In this document: positions 6,908 through 13,172 of the stretch, one piece after another
Position numbering within the stretch: position 1 is the first letter of the stretch
Layout of the letters: each line of letters opens with the position of its first letter
DNA from: JACQAI01 sp035507915
Lineage (GTDB): Bacteria; Pseudomonadota; Alphaproteobacteria; Elsterales; Elsteraceae
Assembly: GCA_035507915.1 (NCBI GenBank)
Contig: DATJNS010000116.1
Span: 1-16,845, forward strand
DNA length: 16,845 bases
Reading direction: 5' to 3'
Position numbers and translations under genes: made by a program
Notes under the pieces: generated by a model
What the model saw: only the letters and a program-made list of their open reading frames with translations
Told to the model about the DNA's origin: nothing
Databases searched by the model: none

Positions 6908-6966
6908 TCGAAGAATGGCGAGGCGGGGCCGTGCCTGCCGGCGCCAAACCTGCTAAATCTCGCGCC

Positions 6967-7749
6967 ATGTCCGAACCTCTTTTGCAGCCCGGCGATCCCG
7001 ATCCGGTGCGCGTCGTCAATCCGGACGGGCGCGCGCCGCTGCTCCTGGTGTGCGACCATGCGAGCGACGCGATTCCGCGCTGCCTTGGCGGCCTGGGCGT
7101 CGGTCCGCGCGAGCTCGTGACCCACATCGCCTACGACATCGGCGCCGCCGCGGTCGCCGAGGGCCTGTCGGCCGCCTTCGACGCGCCGCTCGTGACGGCG
7201 GGCTTCTCGCGCCTGGTGATCGACTGCAACCGCGTGCTCGACGCGCCGACCTCGATCCCGCCGGTCAGCGACGCGGTGCCGATCCCCGGCAACCGCGACC
7301 TCGCGCCGGCGGCCCGCACCCAGCGCGTCGCGGCGCTGTTCACGCCGTATCATCGCGCGATCGACGCGCGGCTCGACGCGATGGCGGCGCGCGGCGCCTC
7401 GCCCTGCTTCCTCGCGGTGCATTCCTGCACCCCGGTGTTCTCGGGGTTCCGCCGGCCCTGGCATTTCGGCGTGCTGTGGAACCGCGATGGCAGGCTCGCC
7501 GAGCCGCTGATCGCCGAGCTGGCGCGCGACGGCATGGTGTGCGTCGGCGACAACCAGCCCTATTCGGGGCGCGACGGCCACGGCTACACCTTGCCGACCC
7601 ACGCCGAGGCGCGCGGCCTGCCGCACGCCACCGTCGAGATCCGCCAGGATCTGATCGGCGACGCGGCGGGCGTGGCGCGCTGGACGCGGCGACTCGCCGA
7701 GGCGCTGGCGCCGGTGGTCGCGGCGCTGACCGGCTGGCGCGCGGCATGA
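6967..7749 (+). CDS. N-formylglutamate amidohydrolase family protein
   Basis: This 260-residue cytoplasmic hydrolase belongs to the FGase family (HutG-related, zinc dependent). Conserved blocks are LLVCDHASDAIP near 28-39, AYDIGA, FSRLVIDCNR near 86-95, AVHSCTPVFSG, and the signature YSGRDGHGYTLPTHAEARG followed by PHATVEIRQDLI. These place metal-binding Asp/His/Glu residues where the family has them. The ATG at 6967 lacks a clear ribosome site; an in-frame GTG at 6931 sits behind GAGGCGGGG and would add 12 residues. Its TGA overlaps the ATG of the carboxylate-amine ligase by three bases (ATGA). No histidine-utilisation genes are near, so a role in histidine breakdown is not supported. The pairing suggests hydrolysis of an amide related to the partner's product. 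Confidence 0.88.
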   Translation: MSEPLLQPGDPDPVRVVNPDGRAPLLLVCDHASDAIPRCLGGLGVGPRELVTHIAYDIGAAAVAEGLSAAFDAPLVTAGFSRLVIDCNRVLDAPTSIPPVSDAVPIPGNRDLAPAARTQRVAALFTPYHRAIDARLDAMAARGASPCFLAVHSCTPVFSGFRRPWHFGVLWNRDGRLAEPLIAELARDGMVCVGDNQPYSGRDGHGYTLPTHAEARGLPHATVEIRQDLIGDAAGVARWTRRLAEALAPVVAALTGWRAA

Positions 7750-8879
7750 CGACGGAGCCCGGCTTCACGATCGGGATCGAGGAGGAGTACCACCTGGTCG
7801 ACCGGGCGACCCGCGACCTCGCGAGCGACCCGCCGCCAGGCCTGATGGACGAATGCAAGGCCGAGCTCGAGGCGCAGGTCAGCCCCGAGTTCCTGCGCAC
7901 CCAGATCGAGGTCGGCACGCGCGTGTGCACGAATCTCGCCGAGGCGCGCGCCGACCTCGCGCGGCTGCGCGCCACGGTGGCGCGCGTCGCCGGCCGTCAC
8001 GGTCTCGCGCCGATCGCCGCCGCGACCCACCCGTTCGCCGACTGGGACGCCCAGAAGCCGACCGACGCCGCGCGCTACAACACGATCGCGCGCGACCTCC
8101 AGATGGTCGGGCGCCGCCTGGTGATCTGCGGCATGCACGTGCATGTCGGCGTCGAGGACGAGGAGCTGCGCATCGACCTGATGAACCAGGTCGCCTATTT
8201 CCTGCCGCACCTCTTGGCGTTGTCGACCTCCTCGCCGTTCTGGCGCGGCGAGGACACCGGGCTAAAGTCGTACCGCGTGTCGGTGTTCAACGGCCTGCCG
8301 CGCACCGGGCTGCCCGAGATGTTCGCCTCGTGGGGCGAGTACCAGCGCCACATCAACATGCTGACGGCCGCCGGCCTGATCGACGACGCCAGCAAGCTGT
8401 GGTGGGACGTGCGCCCGTCGGCGCGCTTCCCGACGCTGGAGATGCGCATCACCGACATCTGCACGCGGCTCGACGACACGATCGCGATCGCCGCGCTCTA
8501 TCGCTGCTTGATCCGCATGCTGTGGCGGCTCCGTCGCAACAACCAGCGCTGGCGGCTCTACGCCCGCATGCTGGTCGAGGAGAACCGCTGGCGCGCCCAG
8601 CGCTACGGCATCGACGACGGGCTGGTCGATTTCGGCAAGGGCGCGATCGTGCCCTACGCCGTGCTGCTCGACGAGATCATCGAGCTCGTCCAGGACGACG
8701 CGCGGCATTTCGGCTGCACGGCAGAGGTCGTCTCGGCGCGCGACATCCTGGCGCGCGGCACCAGCGCCGACCGCCAGCGCCGCGTCTTCCGCGCCGCCCG
8801 CGACGCCGGGGTCGCGCGCAAGGCCGCGCTCGACCGGGTGGTCGACCACCTGATCGCCGAGACCCTGGAGGGTCTCTGA
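7746..8879 (+). CDS. Carboxylate-amine ligase, GCS2/YbdK family (glutamate-cysteine ligase type 2)
   Basis: This 377-residue protein has the usual length of YbdK-type ligases. Conserved features are FTIGIEEEYHLVD at 8-20 (active-site glutamates), QIEVGT near 56, an AATHPFADW block, and CGMHVHVGVEDEE, which carries metal and substrate ligands. YNGLP-like FNGLPRTG and RPSARFPTLEMRITDIC follow. The family joins glutamate or a related carboxylate to an amine using ATP; E. coli YbdK has only weak gamma-glutamylcysteine ligase activity, and the true substrate is generally unknown. It overlaps the amidohydrolase gene by four bases and is surely co-translated with it. The TGA stop is followed at once by a family A repeat pair. 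Confidence 0.9.
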   Translation: MTTEPGFTIGIEEEYHLVDRATRDLASDPPPGLMDECKAELEAQVSPEFLRTQIEVGTRVCTNLAEARADLARLRATVARVAGRHGLAPIAAATHPFADWDAQKPTDAARYNTIARDLQMVGRRLVICGMHVHVGVEDEELRIDLMNQVAYFLPHLLALSTSSPFWRGEDTGLKSYRVSVFNGLPRTGLPEMFASWGEYQRHINMLTAAGLIDDASKLWWDVRPSARFPTLEMRITDICTRLDDTIAIAALYRCLIRMLWRLRRNNQRWRLYARMLVEENRWRAQRYGIDDGLVDFGKGAIVPYAVLLDEIIELVQDDARHFGCTAEVVSARDILARGTSADRQRRVFRAARDAGVARKAALDRVVDHLIAETLEGL

Positions 8880-8949
8880 GCGCGGCAGGGGCGCAGCCCC
8901 GCGAGCGCCAAACCAGGGCGCGCGGCAGGGGCGCAGCCCCGCGAGCGCC
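8880..8949. repeat. Family A palindromic repeat, tandem pair, locus 2
   Basis: Two copies of a 30-base unit start at 8880 and 8920 (40-base period). Each reads GCGCGGCAGGGGC, then GCA, then GCCCCGCGAGCGCC. Compared with the locus at 2544, one stem pair has changed from C-G to G-C on both sides, so GGGGC-GCA-GCCCC still pairs. The first copy begins one base after the TGA of the carboxylate-amine ligase. A degraded third copy may lie at 8962-8982. Confidence 0.8.
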
Positions 8950-9042
8950 CGCCACCTTCCAGCGTGGCAGGGCGCCGGCCCCCTTTGATTGGGCGGCCAT
9001 CGGGCGCACATTGGAGGGACCCAATCGCGAGGGAGCAGCCGG

Positions 9043-9339
9043 ATGGACGACAAGACGCGAACCGAGCTCGAGGCCGCGGCGTTTCGCCGCCTGGTCGAGC
9101 ATCTGCGCGAGCGCACCGACGTGCAGAACCTCGATCTCATGAACCTGGCGGGTTTCTGCCGCAACTGCCTCTCGAAATGGTACCGGGCGGCTGCCGACGA
9201 GAAGGGTGTCGCGCTCAGCGATCCCGAGGCGCGCGAGGTCGTCTACGGCATGCCCTACGACGAATGGAAGAAGCGCTACCAGAAGGAAGCGCCGCCCGAG
9301 AAGCTCAAGGATTTCGACAAGAAGCACGCCGGCCACTGA
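9043..9339 (+). CDS. DUF1244 family protein
   Basis: This 98-residue cytoplasmic protein matches the DUF1244 family, which is widespread in alphaproteobacteria. The recognisable core is FRRLVEHLRERTDVQNLDLM followed by NLAGFCRNCLSKWY, with the conserved Cys pair at 39 and 42. Downstream are YGMPYDEWKKRYQ and a lysine-rich tail. The function of the family is unknown; the cysteine pair could bind metal or form a disulfide, but one CxxC-like pair alone is weak evidence. The ATG at 9043 has GAGGGAG seven bases upstream. It is flanked by a family A repeat pair upstream and small inverted repeats downstream, so it is probably transcribed alone. Confidence 0.9.
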   Translation: MDDKTRTELEAAAFRRLVEHLRERTDVQNLDLMNLAGFCRNCLSKWYRAAADEKGVALSDPEAREVVYGMPYDEWKKRYQKEAPPEKLKDFDKKHAGH

Positions 9340-9376
9340 GTCGCCCGCTCCGGTTAACCATCGAGCAAAGATTTGA

Positions 9377-9396
9377 CCGCATTCTCGCGGATGCGG
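9377..9396 (+). terminator. Inverted repeat after DUF1244 gene, weak terminator candidate
   Basis: CCGCAT and ATGCGG are exact inverted arms around an 8-base loop, 37 bases after the DUF1244 stop. No T-tract follows. A second short inverted repeat, GCGCGC around TGATC, comes straight after it. Confidence 0.3.
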
Positions 9397-9434
9397 CGCG
9401 CTGATCGCGCGCTGCGTCATCCGGAGGAGGCGGC

Positions 9435-10607
9435 ATGGAGCGCGCGCCACGGGCGCGGTGGGGAGCGGTCGTGTGCGCGCTGGTCGGGCTGGCGGCGCTC
9501 GTGCCGTTCGCCGGCGCCCGAGCCGACGCGTACGCCGACACGCAATTCGTCCTGCATGCCGCCTATCCGCACACGAAGGCCTTGGGGCCGGGCCACGCGC
9601 TCGGCGCCGTCATCTGGAATCACGGCAAGCCGCCGTTCCGCGGCGCCGACGGCGACATGCTGCCGTTCTATCTCGACCGGCTGCGCGACGCCGGCTGGGA
9701 CGTCTTCCGCCTCGACCGCGACTGGGCGAGCGACAACCTCGTCCTGAGCCCGGCGGCGCTGCGCGATCAGGTGCGCGCGCTGCACGCGCGCGGCTATCAC
9801 GACGTCGTGCTCGCCGGCCAGTCGTACGGCGCGTGGATCTCGCTGATGGTCGCGGCCTGGGGGCCGCCGGTGCGGGCCGTGATCGCGACCGCGCCGGCGG
9901 CGTACGGGCGCAGCCCCGAGAGCCCGGTCTATCGCAACAACGCGACCGCGCTCTATCCGATTCTCGAGCGCATCCGCGACACGCGCGTGATGCTGTTCCT
10001 GTTCCAGGGCGATCCCTACGACCCCGGCGACCGCGCCGCGCCGGCGCGCCGGATCCTCAGCGACGACGGCGTCGACCACGCCGTGGTCGCCTATCAGCCG
10101 GGCTGGTTGGGCCACGGCGCGGCCAACTGGACCGGCTTCGCGACGCGGTTCGCGCCCTGCATCCTGCGCTTCATCGATCCGCGGCAGCCGTCCGGCGAGA
10201 ATCGCTGCGGCCGCGATCCGGTGACGCGCGCGAGCCTTGGCATGACGTTGCCCGACTCGCTGCTGCGCGCGCAGCCCGTCTCGACCGCGGCCTCGGCCGG
10301 CGCGCCGATGGGCGGCCTGTGGTACGGCGTCTACGCCAACGGCCGTCAGGCCCTGCTGTCGCTCGGCGCGGTCGAGGACGGCACGGTCGACGCGGTCTAC
10401 GCCTGGGGCGTGCAGCAGCGCGGTGAGGCTGACGCGCCCGGCTACGAGCGGCGCGTCGGCCGCATCGAAGGCGACCGGCTGCTGTTCGCCGAGCCCGATC
10501 ATCCGACGCTCGACGTGCGCGCGCTCGGGCCCGATCGCCTGAGCCTGACCTGGACGTCGAGCGACGGCACGCGCAGCGACACCGCCGAGCTGCATCCGCT
10601 GCGTTGA
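9435..10607 (+). CDS. Secreted alpha/beta hydrolase-like protein with C-terminal beta domain
   Basis: This 390-residue protein starts with a signal peptide (residues 1-30, ending GARA). A serine-hydrolase core follows: IWNHGKP (59-65) as possible oxyanion loop, the nucleophile elbow LAGQSYGAW with S130, FQGDPYDPG with D193 or D196 as acid, and GWLGHGAANW with H227 as base. Ester or amide hydrolysis in the periplasm is therefore likely; the substrate is unknown. From about residue 293 a separate part begins, GLWYGVYANGRQALLSL, whose alternating strands look like a small beta-barrel or lipocalin-like domain. The ATG at 9435 follows GGAGGAGG at a good distance, so translation should be strong. 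It is not part of an evident operon: a palindrome follows its stop and gapR has its own candidate promoter. Confidence 0.78.
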   Translation: MERAPRARWGAVVCALVGLAALVPFAGARADAYADTQFVLHAAYPHTKALGPGHALGAVIWNHGKPPFRGADGDMLPFYLDRLRDAGWDVFRLDRDWASDNLVLSPAALRDQVRALHARGYHDVVLAGQSYGAWISLMVAAWGPPVRAVIATAPAAYGRSPESPVYRNNATALYPILERIRDTRVMLFLFQGDPYDPGDRAAPARRILSDDGVDHAVVAYQPGWLGHGAANWTGFATRFAPCILRFIDPRQPSGENRCGRDPVTRASLGMTLPDSLLRAQPVSTAASAGAPMGGLWYGVYANGRQALLSLGAVEDGTVDAVYAWGVQQRGEADAPGYERRVGRIEGDRLLFAEPDHPTLDVRALGPDRLSLTWTSSDGTRSDTAELHPLR

Positions 10608-10630
10608 CGCCCGTTGCGTCGAATGCCGCG

Positions 10631-10647
10631 CCGCCCGATTCGGGCGG
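10631..10647 (+). terminator. Palindrome after hydrolase gene, possible terminator
   Basis: CCGCCCGA and TCGGGCGG are exact inverted arms around a single T, 23 bases after the hydrolase stop. As RNA it would form a 6- to 7-pair hairpin. Only TTG follows, not a U-run, so rho-independent function is uncertain. Confidence 0.4.
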
Positions 10648-10715
10648 TTGCGCGCCGCGACACGTCACACGGTGCCGCGCAAAACCCGGACTTCCGTTGC
10701 GAATCTCGCGTGCGC

Positions 10716-10744
10716 TTGATGGGCTATCGGGCCGCCGATATCGT
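10716..10744 (+). promoter_or_regulatory. Candidate sigma-70-type promoter for gapR
   Basis: TTGATG (10716-10721) and TATCGT (10739-10744) are separated by 17 bases and each match the consensus at four of six positions. The predicted start near 10752 leaves a leader of about 24 bases with GAGG six bases before the ATG. Confidence 0.3.
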
Positions 10745-10775
10745 CGCGCCTCCGACGCACAATGCGAGGCCCGAG

Positions 10776-11090
10776 ATGGTTGACGTGACTGGCGCGACGC
10801 ACGAATCGAAGCGGACGACGACATCGAAAGCCGCCGACGTCGGCGGCATCGCGGCGCCGCAGCTGCGCGCGTTCGTCGAGCGAATCGAGCGCCTCGAGGA
10901 AGAGAAGAAGGCGCTCGCCGCCGACATCAAGGAGGTCTACGCCGAAGCCAAGGGCAACGGCTTCGACACCAAGATCCTCCGCAAGGTGATCTCGATCCGC
11001 AAGCTGGAGGACGCCGAGCGTCAGGAGCAGGAATCGCTGCTCGATCTCTACATGACCGCGCTCGGCATGGTGCCGCCGGCCGCCGAATAA
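10776..11090 (+). CDS. gapR: GapR family nucleoid-associated DNA-binding protein (DUF2312)
   Basis: This 104-residue protein carries the DUF2312 core from about residue 22: VGGIAAPQLRAFVERIERLE, then EEKKALAADIKEVYAEAKG, then FDTKILRKVISIRKL. In Caulobacter GapR binds overtwisted AT-rich DNA as a tetramer, stimulates type II topoisomerases and is needed for normal chromosome replication. The first helix has heptad-like leucines fitting a coiled coil, and the basic residues of the later helices fit the DNA-contacting face. The N-terminal 21 residues are Thr/Ser/Lys-rich and probably disordered. I chose the ATG at 10776 because GAGG lies six bases upstream and the length fits the family; longer frames upstream add unrelated sequence. 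The gene is almost universal in alphaproteobacteria, which supports the host assignment. Confidence 0.93.
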   Translation: MVDVTGATHESKRTTTSKAADVGGIAAPQLRAFVERIERLEEEKKALAADIKEVYAEAKGNGFDTKILRKVISIRKLEDAERQEQESLLDLYMTALGMVPPAAE

Positions 11091-11091
11091 C

Positions 11092-11112
11092 GCGGGCGGC
11101 CGCGCCGCCCGC
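11092..11112 (+). promoter_or_regulatory. Perfect 9-bp hairpin filling the gapR/CMD gap
   Basis: GCGGGCGGC and GCCGCCCGC pair exactly around CGC. The hairpin starts two bases after the gapR stop and ends two bases before the ATG of the next gene, so it occupies the place where a ribosome site should be. It could end gapR transcripts or block translation of the downstream gene. Confidence 0.55.
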
Positions 11113-11114
11113 CG

Positions 11115-11912
11115 ATGACGACGCGTTCCAACCTGCGCCGTCGCGGCGAGGCGGTGCGCCGCCAGCTGTTCGGCGCCGTCCCCGGCGCGGATGCGGCGGC
11201 GGCGACCGCCGGTTTCGATACGCTGATGACCGAGCTGGTCTACGGCAGCCTGTGGACGCGGCCGGGACTCGCGATCGGCGATCGCATGCTCGCGACCCTG
11301 TCGGCCCTGTGCGTCACCCGACAGATGGCGCCGTTGCGCCGGCACGTCGCGGCCGCGCTCAGCGCCGACGTCGCGCCGGCCGCGATCGTCGAGACGCTGA
11401 TCCAGTGCGGCATCTACGCCGGCTTCTCGGTGTCGGAGGAGGCCTTGGCGCTGGCGCGCGCGGTGTTCGCCGAGCGCGGGCTGCCGATGCCGGCCGCGGC
11501 GCCGCGCGACGACGCGCTCGAGGTCCTGACGCAGCGCGGCCAGGCGCTCATGGAGGCGCTGCACGAGGCGCGCCGCCACGACGCCCACGCGGCGCCCGAC
11601 AATCCGGTGACCGCGAGCCTCTACCCGCTGGTCATCCAATATTGCTACGGCGAGATCTGGGACCGGCCGGGGCTCGACCGGCGAACCCGCGCGCTGGTCG
11701 CCGTCGCCGGCTTCGCGGCGCTCGGCCACGACGGGCTGCTGCGCAAGTTCGCGCGCTCGGCCCTCAATGTCGGCGCGACCGAGAGCGAGGTCGTCGAGAC
11801 GATCATCCAGATCGGGCCCTATGCCGGCTTCGCGTTCGCGCTGAAGGCGCTGACGATCGCCAGCGAGGCGTTCGGCCGCGCGCCGGCACGTGATCCCGCT
11901 TCCCAAGCTTGA
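11115..11912 (+). CDS. Tandem carboxymuconolactone decarboxylase (CMD)-fold protein
   Basis: This 265-residue protein contains two CMD domains, about residues 38-120 and 173-255. They align clearly: YGSLWTRPGL with YGEIWDRPGL, and IVETLIQCGIYAGF with VVETIIQIGPYAGF. The fold occurs in 4-carboxymuconolactone decarboxylase and in AhpD-type peroxidase partners. The CxxC pair of AhpD proteins is absent, so thiol peroxidase chemistry is unlikely. H77 (LRRHV) in the first domain fits the decarboxylase-type histidine; the second domain has F212 there. A two-domain decarboxylase-type or related catabolic enzyme is plausible, but no aromatic-ring pathway genes are nearby. The ATG at 11115 has no ribosome site and sits behind a strong hairpin, 24 bases after gapR. 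The TGA stop overlaps an FNR/FixK box. Confidence 0.83.
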   Translation: MTTRSNLRRRGEAVRRQLFGAVPGADAAAATAGFDTLMTELVYGSLWTRPGLAIGDRMLATLSALCVTRQMAPLRRHVAAALSADVAPAAIVETLIQCGIYAGFSVSEEALALARAVFAERGLPMPAAAPRDDALEVLTQRGQALMEALHEARRHDAHAAPDNPVTASLYPLVIQYCYGEIWDRPGLDRRTRALVAVAGFAALGHDGLLRKFARSALNVGATESEVVETIIQIGPYAGFAFALKALTIASEAFGRAPARDPASQA

Positions 11913-11922
11913 TCCACATCAA
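11909..11922. promoter_or_regulatory. FNR/FixK-type binding site
   Basis: TTGATCCACATCAA is an exact match to the FNR/FixK consensus TTGAT-N4-ATCAA, and the palindrome extends by one more pair. A -10-like TAAGAA lies at 11945-11950. If that is used, transcription starts near 11957 and the box is centred close to -41.5, the usual activator position. The downstream gene starts at 11988. This points to oxygen- or nitrogen-oxide-dependent control of the small gene. Confidence 0.6.
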
Positions 11923-11987
11923 GGCTGCGCGCTCCCGGCCCGCGTAAGAACGCTTCCTGTGCCGCCGTGCGGCGCCGGGAGCCGCCC

Positions 11988-12209
11988 ATGAAGCTGTTCG
12001 TGATCGAGGGCTACGACGGGACCGACGACGCCGTCGCCCATTTCCGCGTCCATGCCGACACGCGCGCCCAGGCCATGACCCTCGTGCGCGCCCGGACGCT
12101 CGGGCATTACTGCGGCTGGTTCGAGGTGGTCGACGAGCTCGACAAGTTCGAGGTCGACGAGCCGGGCGTGGTCGACGAGGGCACGGGGCCCGACATCAGC
12201 ACGTCGTAG
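11988..12209 (+). CDS. Small acidic protein of unknown function behind FNR/FixK box
   Basis: This 73-residue protein begins MKLFVIEGYDGTDDAVAHFR and continues with a helix around RAQAMTLVRARTL. It then has HYCGWFEVVDELDKFEV and an acidic C-terminus. I do not recognise the family. The pattern strand, helix, strand fits a small ferredoxin-like alpha/beta fold, but this is only a guess. There is a single cysteine (C44) and no membrane segment. The ATG at 11988 follows GGGAG; a start 21 bases upstream is possible but would add only Arg/Pro-rich residues. The coding call rests on the start site, codon use and position behind a consensus regulator box. It may be induced at low oxygen. Confidence 0.6.
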   Translation: MKLFVIEGYDGTDDAVAHFRVHADTRAQAMTLVRARTLGHYCGWFEVVDELDKFEVDEPGVVDEGTGPDISTS

Positions 12210-12261
12210 CATCGTCCGGGACGCCGGGAGGCGGTCCAGCGACACGAGCACAGGCTGCTCA

Positions 12262-12282
12262 TGTCACGAAAATTCTGTGACA
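12262..12282. promoter_or_regulatory. Inverted repeat of operator type in an AT-rich spot
   Basis: TGTCAC and GTGACA are exact inverted arms around the 9-base AT-rich centre GAAAATTCT. The spot stands out in GC-rich DNA. It lies between converging genes, with no gene start nearby, so its role is unclear. Confidence 0.3.
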
Positions 12283-12376
12283 CCGATCCTCATGATGCGG
12301 CACGACCATGCTCATGAAGACATGGACGGGGGACCCCTGCGCCGGGCGAGGGCTCTTCGGGAGAGGAGGGCGTGCA

Positions 12377-12396
12377 TCCTGCGTGAAAAAGCAGGA
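12377..12396 (-). terminator. Weak hairpin downstream of the SDR gene
   Basis: TCCTGC and GCAGGA pair around an 8-base loop, 18 bases past the SDR stop. In the minus-strand transcript the loop is TTTTTCAC, so the U-run is inside the loop and this is not a classical terminator. Confidence 0.25.
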
Positions 12397-12414
12397 GGTT
12401 CGCCGTCGCCGGTC

Positions 12415-13170
12415 TCAGAACGTCGTGGTGTGGCCGCCGTCGACCACCAGCACGTGGCCGTTGACGTAGGAGGCTTCGTCGGAGGCGAGGAACACCGCTG
12501 CGCCGGCGATCTCGTGCGGCGCCGCCCAGCGCCGGAGCGGGATGCGCTGCTCGACATGGGCCTGCACCTTCGGGTCCCTGACGAGGTACTCGTTGGTCGG
12601 CGTGGCGAAGTAGCCGGGCGCGATCGCGTTGACCGTGATGCCGCGCGGACCGAACTCGGCGGCGAACGCGCGGGTCAGCGCCTCGAGCCCGCCCTTGGCG
12701 GCGATGTAGACGGCGTCGCCGATGCGCGCCCGCGGGCCGGCGATCGAGGTCACCAGGATGATGCGGCCGCGGCCGGTCGGCGCCATCAGGGCGGCGGCGC
12801 GCTTGCCCATGTCGAACGACGCCGTGAGGTTGACGGCGAGCATCGCCGTCATGTCGTCGCGCGTGAGGTCGTCGATCGGGCCGCGCTTGCGCGTGCCGAC
12901 GTTGCTGACCAGCACGTCGAGCCGCCCGTGCTCGCGCGCGATCGTCTCGAACGCGCGCGCGATGGCGTCGGGGTCGCCGACGTCGAAGGCGAGCGGCGTC
13001 GCGCGGCCGCCGGCCGCCGCGATGCGCGCCACCGTGCCGGCGAGGTTGGCCGCGTCGCGGCCATTGACCAGCACGTGCGCGCCGGCCTGCGCCAGGCCGA
13101 GCGCCATCTCGGCGCCGAGGCCGCGGCCGGCGCCGGTGACCAGGGCGACGCGATCGGTGAGCGCGAACAA
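12415..13170 (-). CDS. Short-chain dehydrogenase/reductase (SDR) family oxidoreductase
   Basis: This 251-residue protein has all classical SDR motifs: the cofactor loop VTGAGRGLG near 12-20, SNVGT (a variant of NAG), the catalytic serine in VTSIAG, the Y-x-x-x-K pair in YIAAKGG, PGY after the active site, and the closing SYVNGHVLVVDGG. It reduces or oxidises a carbonyl/alcohol with NAD(P); substrate unknown. No ATG is available at the right place. The best start is TTG at 13170 (M-FALTDRVALVTG), two bases after the dioxygenase stop; CTG at 13176 is an alternative that would overlap that stop. It is the last gene of the minus-strand nitrile hydratase-like cluster and probably acts on the product of the dioxygenase. 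Confidence 0.9.
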   Translation of the reverse strand: MFALTDRVALVTGAGRGLGAEMALGLAQAGAHVLVNGRDAANLAGTVARIAAAGGRATPLAFDVGDPDAIARAFETIAREHGRLDVLVSNVGTRKRGPIDDLTRDDMTAMLAVNLTASFDMGKRAAALMAPTGRGRIILVTSIAGPRARIGDAVYIAAKGGLEALTRAFAAEFGPRGITVNAIAPGYFATPTNEYLVRDPKVQAHVEQRIPLRRWAAPHEIAGAAVFLASDEASYVNGHVLVVDGGHTTTF

Positions 13171-13172
13171 CG

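Larger units (their letters stand above)
6666..6966. other. Non-coding stretch filled with three kinds of palindromic repeat
   Basis: No credible gene is present in these 301 bases between the TPR gene and the amidohydrolase gene. In order it holds a REP-like 32-mer (6731), a family B hairpin (6776), an inverted REP-like copy (6853) and a half copy (6894). A run of six A at 6845 lies just after the family B element. The promoter of the amidohydrolase operon should also be here, but I see no convincing hexamers. Confidence 0.8.

Noticed and set aside
6666..6966. Insertion sequence remnant
   Set aside because: The palindromes are short REP-like units; no transposase fragment or target duplication is visible.
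8986..9012. TTGATT as a -35 box for the DUF1244 gene
   Set aside because: No acceptable -10 hexamer lies at the right distance.
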